NCBI GenBank assembly: GCA_900321865.1
Contig: ONXP01000034.1
Span: 1-18,842 of the forward strand
DNA: 18,842 nt
Reading direction: 5' to 3'
DNA from: an uncultured Elusimicrobia bacterium
GTDB lineage: Bacteria > RUG730
Shown: positions 1 through 7,829 of the stretch, one piece after another
How positions within the stretch are numbered: position 1 is the stretch's first letter
Layout of the letters: every line of letters begins with the position of its first letter
Notes under the pieces: generated by a model
Database searches by the model: none
What the model was told of the DNA's origin: nothing
What the model saw: the letters and a program-made list of their open reading frames with translations, nothing else
Made by a program: the position numbers and the translations under genes

Positions 1-532
1 TCCCAAGCACTTCATCATAAGAAAACAAATGAGATAAATTAATTTTATATTTCTTTCCTGATTTATCAATACGAATCCAATTTTTATCTTTAAATTTATT
101 TTGAAACAATTCTATTGCTTTAACAACATCTTGCGAATATAGAAAATTAGACAATAAAGAAATTTCAACATACTCTTCTTCTTTTTCACTCTCATCATTA
201 TTATTTAAAATTATAAAAGAAGAATTTAAAGTCGAATCTAATATCTTAGTGTTCAAAAGATCTAAATCTTTTGTCAAAAAAACTAAATAATCACATAATT
301 TATTAGAAAGAGTAGTAACCTTTTTGTTAATATTAGCTGTTTCAAACTTATTAGAATATCTAATAACCACAGTCCCTTCAAACTTAGGGATCGTGTTACA
401 AGTTTTATTTATTTGTTCTAAAACTTCATCCATTTTCAACTTTTCAAATAACATAAAATCAGAAGAATATAATAAAAAATTAAAAAAACTAATAAACAAT
501 AAAAAAAATAAAAATTTTTTTTTAATCAACAT
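1..532 (-). CDS. Secreted protein of unknown function, C-terminus cut by the window edge
   Basis: The frame is open from an ATG at 532-530 to the window edge, giving 177 codons with no stop, so the C-terminus lies outside. The start is backed by a GAAAGG ribosome site at 543-548, ten bases upstream. Residues 1-24 form a signal peptide: MLIKKK, then a Phe/Leu-rich core, then YSSD. The mature part is mixed charged and hydrophobic, with an acidic run near residues 113-121 (DESEKEEE). The size and the short strand-like segments (FEGTVVIRYS, NWIRIDKSGKKYKIN) would fit a LolA-like or other periplasmic beta-rich protein, but I see no diagnostic motif and assign no function. The gap to the upstream carbohydrate-binding gene is 33 bases, so it is probably the next gene of the same transcript. 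An A9 run in codons 3-6 is a possible slippage site. Confidence 0.75.
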   Translation of the reverse strand, partial: MLIKKKFLFFLLFISFFNFLLYSSDFMLFEKLKMDEVLEQINKTCNTIPKFEGTVVIRYSNKFETANINKKVTTLSNKLCDYLVFLTKDLDLLNTKILDSTLNSSFIILNNNDESEKEEEYVEISLLSNFLYSQDVVKAIELFQNKFKDKNWIRIDKSGKKYKINLSHLFSYDEVLG

Positions 533-565
533 AAACAAAAAACCTTTCACAAAAAAGTAAAAAAA

Positions 566-1342
566 CTATTCAAAAACTACTTCATCTAAATAAAATACCA
601 CACCATTAGGATTACTTTCTGTTGTAACAACAAAAGCAAAACCACCAATAATATATGAAAGATTATACTCCTTTAAATCAATTACATATCTTTCCCAATG
701 TTTTTTTAATATAATAGGACCAAAATCAACATCAGCAGTATCTGTAAATTCTCCGCCATGAATACCACCAACCTTTACTTTTTCTATTACTTCTCCCCCT
801 TTTTTTCTTTTTATATAAAATACTAATCTTTTTGCTCCACTTAAATTCAATCCTGTATCTTCACTTCCCCAATTATTAGCTGTAGCTTGCCAATATATTC
901 CAGCCCATCCATTTCCTTGACTTTCTCTAGCAGAATAATTAATCTTCATACAAGATTTTCCCTTATAAGGCTTTATATAACATCTCAAACTAATTCTCAA
1001 ATCTCCATAATCTCCCATAAAACCACTAGGAATATAATTATTTTGTTTAAAATCTATATCTTTATAAATATATTTTTTAGTAAATGAAACAGGACTTTCC
1101 TTCGTATTAATACTCTTTAACAAATTATCAGATTTATTTTCTGTCTTTTTAACTTTTTTTTCAGTAATAATTTTCTCTTCTTCTTGATGAGATTTAGATG
1201 TATTATCGTTTTTTTCTTCTATTAAATTTAAAATATCATCAAATTTAAAATCGAAATCATCTACAGAATAAGAAAAAGAAATAAAAATATTAAAAATAAA
1301 AACCAGTATAAAAACCAACCTAAATAACAAAAAATTTTTCAT
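566..1342 (-). CDS. Secreted carbohydrate-binding-type jelly-roll protein
   Basis: The protein has 258 residues. Residues 1-26 are a signal peptide (MKNFLLFR, then an Ile/Phe core ending SYS). Residues 27-85 are a Lys/Glu-rich, probably disordered linker. Residues 90-258 look like a galactose-binding-type jelly roll: NGWAGIYWQATANNWG at 144-159, a strand then a basic turn at 171-184 (KRLVFYIKRKKGGE), KVKVGGIHGG at 188-197, HWERYVIDLKEYNLS at 215-229, IGGFAFV at 232-238 and the closing VVFYLDEVVF. That order (aromatic patch, GG turn, W..Y.IDL, IGGF, YLDE end) is what I know from secreted carbohydrate-binding modules attached to glycosidases. No catalytic domain is present, so its role is inferred to be glycan binding at the envelope. 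The ATG at 1342 has an AAGGAG ribosome site just upstream. It lies 42 bases after the DUF5683-like gene. Confidence 0.8.
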   Translation of the reverse strand: MKNFLLFRLVFILVFIFNIFISFSYSVDDFDFKFDDILNLIEEKNDNTSKSHQEEEKIITEKKVKKTENKSDNLLKSINTKESPVSFTKKYIYKDIDFKQNNYIPSGFMGDYGDLRISLRCYIKPYKGKSCMKINYSARESQGNGWAGIYWQATANNWGSEDTGLNLSGAKRLVFYIKRKKGGEVIEKVKVGGIHGGEFTDTADVDFGPIILKKHWERYVIDLKEYNLSYIIGGFAFVVTTESNPNGVVFYLDEVVFE

Positions 1343-1384
1343 AAAAACTCCTTTATATAATATAATAAACGTTAAAAAAACTAC

Positions 1385-1882
1385 TTAATATATTTTTGAA
1401 TATGTAATAATCGACTCTTTATTGTCAATATCAAAAGTCAAACCAATTCCATCTATTGCCTTATTATTAATATTTTTCAAACTACAAGATAAATCTAAAA
1501 TATTATATCCCCAAGTTAATAAAGTTAAACCGAGAAAAACAAACATCTGATCTCGAGTTCTAGAATAATCTTTATATTTATAATATCTATCTCGAGAATA
1601 AGCTGAAGAATTTAAATAAGTTTTATATTTTTTTTCTGAATCAGAATAAGAACAAATCGCTCCAGAAATAAACAAAGTAGCAAAAGAGAAAAAAGCAACC
1701 CCTTTTGATTTATTCCCAATATAGAATTGACCTAAGCCAGGATAAAAAATAGACCTATATAAAAAAACTTTTTTATTATTTTTATCCATTAAATCTAAAT
1801 TTTTAACATAAGAAAACAAAACAGTTTGATCAATAAAAACAAATAAAGAAAATAAAAATATAAATTTCTTAAAAAATTTCAA
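1385..1882 (-). CDS. DUF5683-like small membrane protein (TTG start)
   Basis: The protein has 165 residues. Residues 1-25 form a signal peptide or first membrane segment. Residues 47-61 carry the DUF5683/TM2-like hallmark YPGLGQFYIGNKSKG, followed by a hydrophobic helix at about 62-78. A second helix at about 112-130 ends in WGYNILDL. The hydrophilic, Tyr-rich stretch between the helices (80-110) is probably on one side of the membrane. Family members are found widely near outer-membrane and secretion genes, but their biochemical role is not established. The start is TTG at 1882. It is supported by a strong AAGAGGAG ribosome site seven bases upstream, and by the signal peptide that any later ATG would remove. 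The upstream gap to the jelly-roll lipoprotein gene is 66 bases. Confidence 0.78.
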   Translation of the reverse strand: MKFFKKFIFLFSLFVFIDQTVLFSYVKNLDLMDKNNKKVFLYRSIFYPGLGQFYIGNKSKGVAFFSFATLFISGAICSYSDSEKKYKTYLNSSAYSRDRYYKYKDYSRTRDQMFVFLGLTLLTWGYNILDLSCSLKNINNKAIDGIGLTFDIDNKESIITYSKIY

Positions 1883-1889
1883 TTAAATT

Positions 1890-1897
1890 CTCCTCTT
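1890..1897 (-). promoter_or_regulatory. Strong ribosome binding site deciding a TTG start
   Basis: Read on the minus strand the site is AAGAGGAG, followed after seven bases by the TTG start of the DUF5683-like gene. It is the strongest ribosome site in this part of the window, and no in-frame ATG lies near it. Confidence 0.7.
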
Positions 1898-1948
1898 AGA
1901 GTTTAGAAATAAATAAAAAACAAAAAATAAAGGATATAAAAATACCTA

Positions 1949-2590
1949 TTAATCAATAGATTTATAAAATATAATTTCTTCTATACAAATATATGAAAAT
2001 CCTATACCCTCTTCATAATTATTCAAATAAGAATTTTCATTTCCTTCATTCTTTAATGCAAAACCAACTAAAGAATCAACATTAATATAATCTTCTGTTT
2101 TTAAATTTATATCTATATCAAAATTAACATACTCATTTTTAATATCATCTGATGAAAATTCTTTTACATCTTTAGCACACACATTAACAGATAAAACATG
2201 AGAATGTTGTAAATTCCCTTTTAATCTAACATGTAAAACATTATAATCCAAAATGTTTTTTAAACTATCGAAACCAAAATAAAAACCATAGTAAGGCTGA
2301 TATTGTCCTATATATTCTCCACCCAAGACCTCTGCCTTTTTACCATTCCAGATCATATAAATACTTCCATTATTTATATATATATCACTACCAGAATTAT
2401 TCGTGTAATACCCCAAAACCAAACTATTCATCTTTAAATTTTTATTAAATACAACTAACTCAGAAGAATAATTATCAGAAATATAAGAATCTACCCCATC
2501 TATCTTTCTATCATCTTTAAAATCACAAGACATAAATAAACACAAAAAAACAAAGACAAAAAGTAAAAAGAAAAATCTTTTTATTATCAT
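1949..2590 (-). CDS. Probable lipoprotein with a jelly-roll, carbohydrate-binding-like domain
   Basis: The frame opens at a GTG at 2599, but the ATG at 2590 is preferred because an AAGGTG ribosome site sits six bases before it, which gives 213 residues. The N-terminus is MIIKRFFFLL, a long Phe/Val/Leu core, then LFMSC with Cys22 as the likely lipidated residue. The -3 Phe makes this a relaxed lipobox, so lipidation is probable rather than certain. The mature part is beta-rich (YYGFYFGFDSLK, LHVRLKGNLQHSH, a strand ending VDSLVGFALKNEG, and the closing strand ICIEEIIFYKS). It recalls the jelly roll of the protein encoded at 566-1342, with a GFA segment and a final (D/E)E(I/V)(I/V)F strand in both. 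I infer glycan binding at the outer membrane, but the match is weaker than for its neighbour. It is 33 bases downstream of the large barrel gene and probably cotranscribed. Confidence 0.65.
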   Translation of the reverse strand: MIIKRFFFLLFVFVFLCLFMSCDFKDDRKIDGVDSYISDNYSSELVVFNKNLKMNSLVLGYYTNNSGSDIYINNGSIYMIWNGKKAEVLGGEYIGQYQPYYGFYFGFDSLKNILDYNVLHVRLKGNLQHSHVLSVNVCAKDVKEFSSDDIKNEYVNFDIDINLKTEDYINVDSLVGFALKNEGNENSYLNNYEEGIGFSYICIEEIIFYKSID

Positions 2591-2623
2591 ATAAAACACC
2601 TTAAAGATAAAAATAAAATATAA

Positions 2624-5600
2624 CTATTTTTTTATAATACTAATTTCAATTCTTCTATTCTTTTTTTTATTTTCTTCATTAATATTAGGAAACAAAGGAT
2701 TGTCTTCACCTCGACCAACAACTAAAATTCTATGTTTCAAACCATAAACTTTTTTAAATACATCAGATACACTGATAGCTCTTTTTAAAGAAAGTCTTTT
2801 ATTATACTTTGACTTACCTATATTACAAGTATATCCTTCTAACAAAATATCATACTCATCAAAAGAATATTTTTTTAAATCATCTGCAATTTTTCTTAAA
2901 GATTTAATACCAAATTTTGTTAAATTAAATTTTCCAAACCTAAATAAAACATCAGTAAATAATTTAATTTCTTTATCTTCCGCAAAAGATTTTAAAACAT
3001 CCAATTGCCCTGAATCTACACTATTCCCTTTTTCTATATCCTCTTTAATTTTTTCCTTATCATCATCATTATATGTTTTAAATTTTTTACTAAAAAATGG
3101 CTCTGAAATTATGCTACTATCATAAATACAACTAATAATTAAAGTATTGTCTCTATAAAATTTTGAAACTTTTTTATCTCTTAAACTAAATCCTTTTGTC
3201 TCAATAATATCAAGAGAGACTCCATTGTTTAAAAAATAATTTAAAATTGACTTAGAAATAACATTACTACGATTTTGATCTGCAAATAAAGAATTTTCAT
3301 AATTAGAGTAAACAAAAATTTTTATTTTCTTAACCTCACTCTTTGTTAAAACAGGCAACAAAACATCTAAGGTTTTTGTTCTTAAATCATTTTTATTATA
3401 AATATCATCTAAATCATATTTAAAAATAAATTCCTTATATTTTTCACTAATTAAAACTACATCAGAATTATTAACTATAGTCCTTAAAGACAAAGAATCC
3501 ATAATTGAAGGATAACTATAAACATAAAAGGGATGTTTGTCTGAATACAAAAAGTTACCATTATCCAAAAGACAGCAAAAAACTATTTCATATTTTCCAT
3601 TTTCTAAAGAAAAATCTTCTTGAGTAAGAGTTCCATCCCATTCAAAAAATTTAGGAAGATTCCCTCTAAATTCCTTTTTAAAAATCTTATGTTTAGAAGC
3701 ATCTAAAATTTCAACATAGCAAGACACTATTTTTAAATTTTCAGAAACATTTAAATCAAAAATAATTTTATCGTTAATCATATCATTATTTAAAGTTAAA
3801 AAACCAGAATTTCTATCTGTAACTAAAATACTATCTTTATTATTAGTTTGTTTTTCCAAACATAAATCTAAATTCTTATCTTTTTCTCTAAATTTATAAA
3901 TTCTATTAAAATTATATTTCCATTTTAACATTACCTCCTCAAAACTTGGAATATCAATTATCTCTGTTTTATATTTATTTTGTACAACTCTCAAATAAGA
4001 CAATCCTAATTCTCCAAAGATACCAAAATCTTTACCAATCTCATATCTATAAAGATTATCATAAGTTATACCAAAAAATCTGTGCCAATCCTCATAACCC
4101 CAACAATCCTTAGCATACTTTAACAAAACAACAAAATTATTTATATACAAATTAAAATCAATATCTAAAAATTGAGTAATTCCAACAAATTGATTATCAA
4201 CATAAGCATTAGAACCAGTAGCAAAACTATCCCCATAGTTACATAGCAAATTATAATTAAAACCTTGTTTAAATCGACCCTTTAAAAATAAAGAATATGT
4301 TTTCAAAGGGTATTTAGATTCCAAAACTCCTGGTAAATAATCTGATTCCCATATAATTCTATCGTCTTCATTAGTATAATAAGATAAATCAGTATTTCCT
4401 TTATACTTTTTTACATTAAAATTAAAACTAGCAGAAAATAATGTATTATCCTTTTTATTTAAATTCCAAGAAGTCAAGTTTCCCATTTCATACAAAAAAA
4501 TAAAATTAGGGTTAAAAGAATCATAAAAATAAGTTAAATTTATATCGCCACTATACATTTCCCTATTAGAATCATTTACTAAAAAAGGAGAATCTTCTCC
4601 TCTAGGATGTAAACATAAAGCTTCCGTATTTTTATAAAAAATCAAAGGATTAGCTTTTTCTAAAGGTTTTCTATATAAAGCCTTGAAATTTAAGAAAAAT
4701 CGTTTCAATATCTTATCAAACGATAAAGAAGTCTCTTGTTTATTTCCAGCCAATATTCCAAGGTATTTTCCTTCTAATGTAGTATAATCAAAAATAGGAA
4801 CAAAATCCCTTCCATATAATCTTATTGCATATCCAAAAGCATCTTTTTTTTCAGTAAACCCTATTTCTTTTTCTTTATTCTTTTCATATTCATAAATTCT
4901 ATGTAACCTAAAAGGATGATACATAACACCTAAAGATAAATTAAATGAAAAAATATTTTCTAAATTAGTAGAAAATGCATATGACTCTTGATACTCATCA
5001 TCTTTATCTTCAACATCCCAAAGTGTTTTTTCATGCTTATATAAAATATAATTTGAAAAAGCTCCTACTTTTCTATTATATTTTACATAAAGAGATTTAT
5101 CTTGTCCCCAAACAGGTTCCCCATAAATAACTTTTAAATCTCCTAAATAATCAAAACTATAATCAATCTCAACACCTTCTGGAATAGTTCTGCTAGATAT
5201 ATTCAAATATCTCTCAGTATCAAATTGTTCTTGATAAAAATCAAACATATCTCCTTCATACTTCCAGTGATAATGACCAATACCTTTAAATAATCTAACA
5301 TGGTAATAATAATCTTGAAAATTTATTTCCACTTTCTTTAAACTAACAAATTCTTTATTCCCATAAGTCTTCCTGTTTTGATCTGTTATAGGATGCCAAA
5401 AGCTCTTATTCTCTGCAGTATACACATCAAAATCTGCCATAGCTTTAATTTTATCATTTAATTTTAAATATGCTTCCATAGAAAAAATACCAAAAATACT
5501 AGTATACTTTTTAGTATTAGTTGAAGAAGTCATATCATTTATATAATTTTTCCCAATATTACGACTATAAACTCTCCATCCATCATTTAATCTATTAATT

Positions 5601-5743
5601 AAATAATTAACTTCAAAATCTGAATTAATATATAACGAAGTTTTATAAAAATAATTATCTTTATTGTAAATGTCAGAAGAACACAAAAAAGAAAAACAAG
5701 TACAAAAAATAACAAAAAATAAAACAACTTTAAAGATTTTCAT
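2624..5743 (-). CDS. Large outer-membrane beta-barrel protein with Ig-like and two OmpA-like domains
   Basis: The protein has 1039 residues. Residues 1-23 are a signal peptide. Residues about 25-610 are rich in alternating aromatic and polar strands with short turns, as in an outer-membrane barrel of about two dozen strands. Residues about 647-746 resemble the FlgD-type Ig domain (FFEWDGTL near 703-710, then ENGKYEIVF). Residues about 771-870 look like a decayed OmpA-like domain that keeps the NRSNVISKSILNYFLNNGV register but lacks the GHTD motif. Residues 928-1039 are a clear OmpA-like domain: GYTCNIGKSKYN at 970-981, LSLKRA at 984-989, and the closing NRRIEI. In the last domain the usual peptidoglycan-binding Asp is Cys973, while the partner Arg988 is kept. 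The protein should span the outer membrane and reach the cell wall. Its place after a secreted glycosidase suggests glycan passage or surface display, which is inference. A promoter candidate lies 5782-5810. Confidence 0.85.
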   Translation of the reverse strand: MKIFKVVLFFVIFCTCFSFLCSSDIYNKDNYFYKTSLYINSDFEVNYLINRLNDGWRVYSRNIGKNYINDMTSSTNTKKYTSIFGIFSMEAYLKLNDKIKAMADFDVYTAENKSFWHPITDQNRKTYGNKEFVSLKKVEINFQDYYYHVRLFKGIGHYHWKYEGDMFDFYQEQFDTERYLNISSRTIPEGVEIDYSFDYLGDLKVIYGEPVWGQDKSLYVKYNRKVGAFSNYILYKHEKTLWDVEDKDDEYQESYAFSTNLENIFSFNLSLGVMYHPFRLHRIYEYEKNKEKEIGFTEKKDAFGYAIRLYGRDFVPIFDYTTLEGKYLGILAGNKQETSLSFDKILKRFFLNFKALYRKPLEKANPLIFYKNTEALCLHPRGEDSPFLVNDSNREMYSGDINLTYFYDSFNPNFIFLYEMGNLTSWNLNKKDNTLFSASFNFNVKKYKGNTDLSYYTNEDDRIIWESDYLPGVLESKYPLKTYSLFLKGRFKQGFNYNLLCNYGDSFATGSNAYVDNQFVGITQFLDIDFNLYINNFVVLLKYAKDCWGYEDWHRFFGITYDNLYRYEIGKDFGIFGELGLSYLRVVQNKYKTEIIDIPSFEEVMLKWKYNFNRIYKFREKDKNLDLCLEKQTNNKDSILVTDRNSGFLTLNNDMINDKIIFDLNVSENLKIVSCYVEILDASKHKIFKKEFRGNLPKFFEWDGTLTQEDFSLENGKYEIVFCCLLDNGNFLYSDKHPFYVYSYPSIMDSLSLRTIVNNSDVVLISEKYKEFIFKYDLDDIYNKNDLRTKTLDVLLPVLTKSEVKKIKIFVYSNYENSLFADQNRSNVISKSILNYFLNNGVSLDIIETKGFSLRDKKVSKFYRDNTLIISCIYDSSIISEPFFSKKFKTYNDDDKEKIKEDIEKGNSVDSGQLDVLKSFAEDKEIKLFTDVLFRFGKFNLTKFGIKSLRKIADDLKKYSFDEYDILLEGYTCNIGKSKYNKRLSLKRAISVSDVFKKVYGLKHRILVVGRGEDNPLFPNINEENKKKNRRIEISIIKK

Positions 5744-5781
5744 AAAAATATAATCCTTCTAAATTTAATCACAACGCTCTT

Positions 5782-5810
5782 ATGATATTAAAAATATAAA
5801 AAAATTTCAA
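5782..5810 (-). promoter_or_regulatory. Promoter candidate for the barrel and carbohydrate-binding genes
   Basis: On the minus strand there is a -35 box TTGAAA (5810-5805), a 17-base spacer, and a -10 box TATCAT (5787-5782). Each box differs by one base from the sigma-70 consensus. It lies directly after the glycosidase stop codon in a 67-base gap. AT-rich DNA gives chance matches, so this is a prediction only. Confidence 0.45.
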
Positions 5811-7733
5811 CTATTCTTTATATATTTTGTTATTTAATAAATTTTTATACATAAAATATGCTTTTCTTAAATTTCTTTGAAAAGGACTATGTTTACCATT
5901 ACCCTGTCCTACTATTCCAAACCACTCTTCATTAGCTGCATTATCAGGAAAAGGAAGTTGAGACTGAGAAGATGTAACATGTATTTTCGGATCTTGACCT
6001 GATTTCCACCATTCATCTAACCATTCAAAAATAACTCCACCTATTGAATTACCAGTTCCATTCCCAAAACAAGAATTAAAATAAATATCTTTCCAGCATC
6101 CTAAATGATATATTTCTTGTCCTTTTTCATCTTCTCCAACTCCTGTAAAATAAGCATCACACCCATATTCTGTAATAAGCATAGGAATATTTAAAATTCT
6201 TTTAATATTATCCCAAATAACTCCAAAACCATCTTTCCCCATATATAAATTAATTCCAAAAATATCCATATCTACTTTTGCTTTTTTATAATTTTCTATA
6301 AAATCAAGAGTCATATTAGCTAAAATAACTGGATGATTTTTATCTATAGCATGAATCATATCAATAACTTCCGCTAAAAATGAAGCATAATCATCTGGGC
6401 ACTCTCTAGCATTAGTATTAGTATAATTAACCCCTCCAGAAGTATCAGGCATATCATTTTCATTCCCAATAATCCACATTAAAACATAAGGCTCATCTTT
6501 ATGATCCAAAACCATTTGTTTGACATTTTCTTTCATCATTCTTCTTTGATTTTGATCTTTATAATCAGTATATTTTCCACCACTCCCTATACCATAAGAC
6601 CCTAAAAAATCTCCCAAAATAAATCTTATTTTATATTTATTATAAATTTCTCTCATTAGACTTTTGTTATACTCAGTAGAATCATAAACAGAAGAATTTT
6701 TCATATGATACATTCTAATAGCATTTATCCCCATCTCTTGTAATAATTTAAAATCTGAAATTTTTTCTTCTTCAAAATCTAATTCATTATTAGAATTTTT
6801 ATCTACCCAAACTTCATTTACATCCAAGATTCCATTATTGTTAGAATCTAAAAACATCCAATCATTTTGTGCTGATGATTTACCCCCAACCTTAACTGGA
6901 GAATAAGTAATCCCTTTAACTAATGTTTTCTCACCATCTATAAAAATGCTCCAATCCCCATTATTATATTTAACAATATCAATATTTCCATATTTTTTAG
7001 AATGAGAAACTAAAAGATGTTTTTCGTGGTTTCTATGATTAATCTTAACAAAACGACCTGGATTAATAGTAATTTTATCATTCGAAAAATCTGTGTCATT
7101 ACCATTAACAACATATACATAAGCATTTTCCAGTTTCAAATTCATATTTGGGTTTTCTCTCAAAATTAAATTAATCTTTTCTAAAGCAGCAGGAGCCAAA
7201 TACCAAACAAAAGTTCCTTCTGAATTCCAACATGCTGCCTTTGAAAAATGAAGAATAACAGCATAATATGCCTTTAAAGCTAAATCATATTCTCCATTAT
7301 TTCTCAATATTTCAGCAATAAAATATTGTCTAATACCATCTGAAAACATTTTTTCATTTCCATCTATATTCCTTTTATAAAGCCATGCTAAAATATCTGC
7401 CTCTGGATTTCCTGAATTAAAATTTTCCCATATATCAGATCTAATCTCTCCAGCTTTTAAATATTTATCATATAATTTTTTATATTTATCTCTGTCATTT
7501 ATATTTGGATAAACAAAATCTCCTACATCTAATTTTAAATCTTTCATTCTTTTTATATCATAAACGAAATTATTTGAATCTAAATTCTTAAACTCCCCAT
7601 AATCTTCATAATATAAATTGGAAATTGTTTTTCCTCTATTTTCAATGAAATCCATAGAAGCATTAAGTAAAGAAAAAATATTCAAGATTGAAAAAGAAAA
7701 CAACAAAAAAACAATTTTCTTTTTATGATACAT
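5811..7733 (-). CDS. Secreted clan GH-A glycoside hydrolase or transglycosylase with EF-hand loops
   Basis: The protein has 640 residues. Residues 1-25 are a signal peptide. Residues about 100-200 are helical and TPR-like (YFIAEILRNNGEYDLALKAY). Residues 200-265 are beta-rich. A TIM barrel runs from about 266 (FIDGEKTLVKGITYSP) to 580. The acid/base is Glu425 in WIIGNEND (420-427) and the nucleophile is Glu522 in ITEYGCDAY (520-528); IFGINLY at 491-497 fits a late barrel strand. The GNE and TEYG pair is typical of retaining clan GH-A enzymes. TEYG.D occurs in GH2, while GNE with EYGC recalls the GH72 glucanosyltransferases. Two 12-residue EF-hand-type loops at 296-307 and 311-322 interrupt the barrel before KLLQEMGINAIR. 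Substrate is unknown; a beta-linked glucan is one possibility. An AAAGAGGT ribosome site precedes the ATG. A 96-base gap separates it from the importer genes. Confidence 0.83.
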   Translation of the reverse strand: MYHKKKIVFLLFSFSILNIFSLLNASMDFIENRGKTISNLYYEDYGEFKNLDSNNFVYDIKRMKDLKLDVGDFVYPNINDRDKYKKLYDKYLKAGEIRSDIWENFNSGNPEADILAWLYKRNIDGNEKMFSDGIRQYFIAEILRNNGEYDLALKAYYAVILHFSKAACWNSEGTFVWYLAPAALEKINLILRENPNMNLKLENAYVYVVNGNDTDFSNDKITINPGRFVKINHRNHEKHLLVSHSKKYGNIDIVKYNNGDWSIFIDGEKTLVKGITYSPVKVGGKSSAQNDWMFLDSNNNGILDVNEVWVDKNSNNELDFEEEKISDFKLLQEMGINAIRMYHMKNSSVYDSTEYNKSLMREIYNKYKIRFILGDFLGSYGIGSGGKYTDYKDQNQRRMMKENVKQMVLDHKDEPYVLMWIIGNENDMPDTSGGVNYTNTNARECPDDYASFLAEVIDMIHAIDKNHPVILANMTLDFIENYKKAKVDMDIFGINLYMGKDGFGVIWDNIKRILNIPMLITEYGCDAYFTGVGEDEKGQEIYHLGCWKDIYFNSCFGNGTGNSIGGVIFEWLDEWWKSGQDPKIHVTSSQSQLPFPDNAANEEWFGIVGQGNGKHSPFQRNLRKAYFMYKNLLNNKIYKE

Positions 7734-7829
7734 AACCCCAAACCTCTTTAAAATAAAAAATTAATAAAATAATTACCTAATCCAAACAAATATCAACAAA
7801 TTATTTTATTTAAAATTTAAAAGAAACAG
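7734..7829 (-). other. Longest intergenic gap in the window, between importer and glycosidase genes
   Basis: It holds the ribosome site of the glycosidase (about 7742-7749). On the minus strand there is only a poor promoter-like string (TTGATA with no good -10 at the right distance). No GC-rich hairpin, terminator or operator palindrome is visible, so readthrough from the importer genes is possible. Confidence 0.5.

Noticed and set aside
324-560. Plus-strand open frame of 78 codons near the left edge
   Set aside because: It runs antisense to the truncated secreted gene, which has a ribosome site and signal peptide; the plus-strand frame is rich in Asn and Lys from AT-rich DNA and shows no domain.
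7734-7829. Terminator or catabolite operator between importer and hydrolase genes
   Set aside because: Only weak A/T-only inverted repeats are visible, with no GC stem followed by a T run on the minus strand and no operator-like palindrome.
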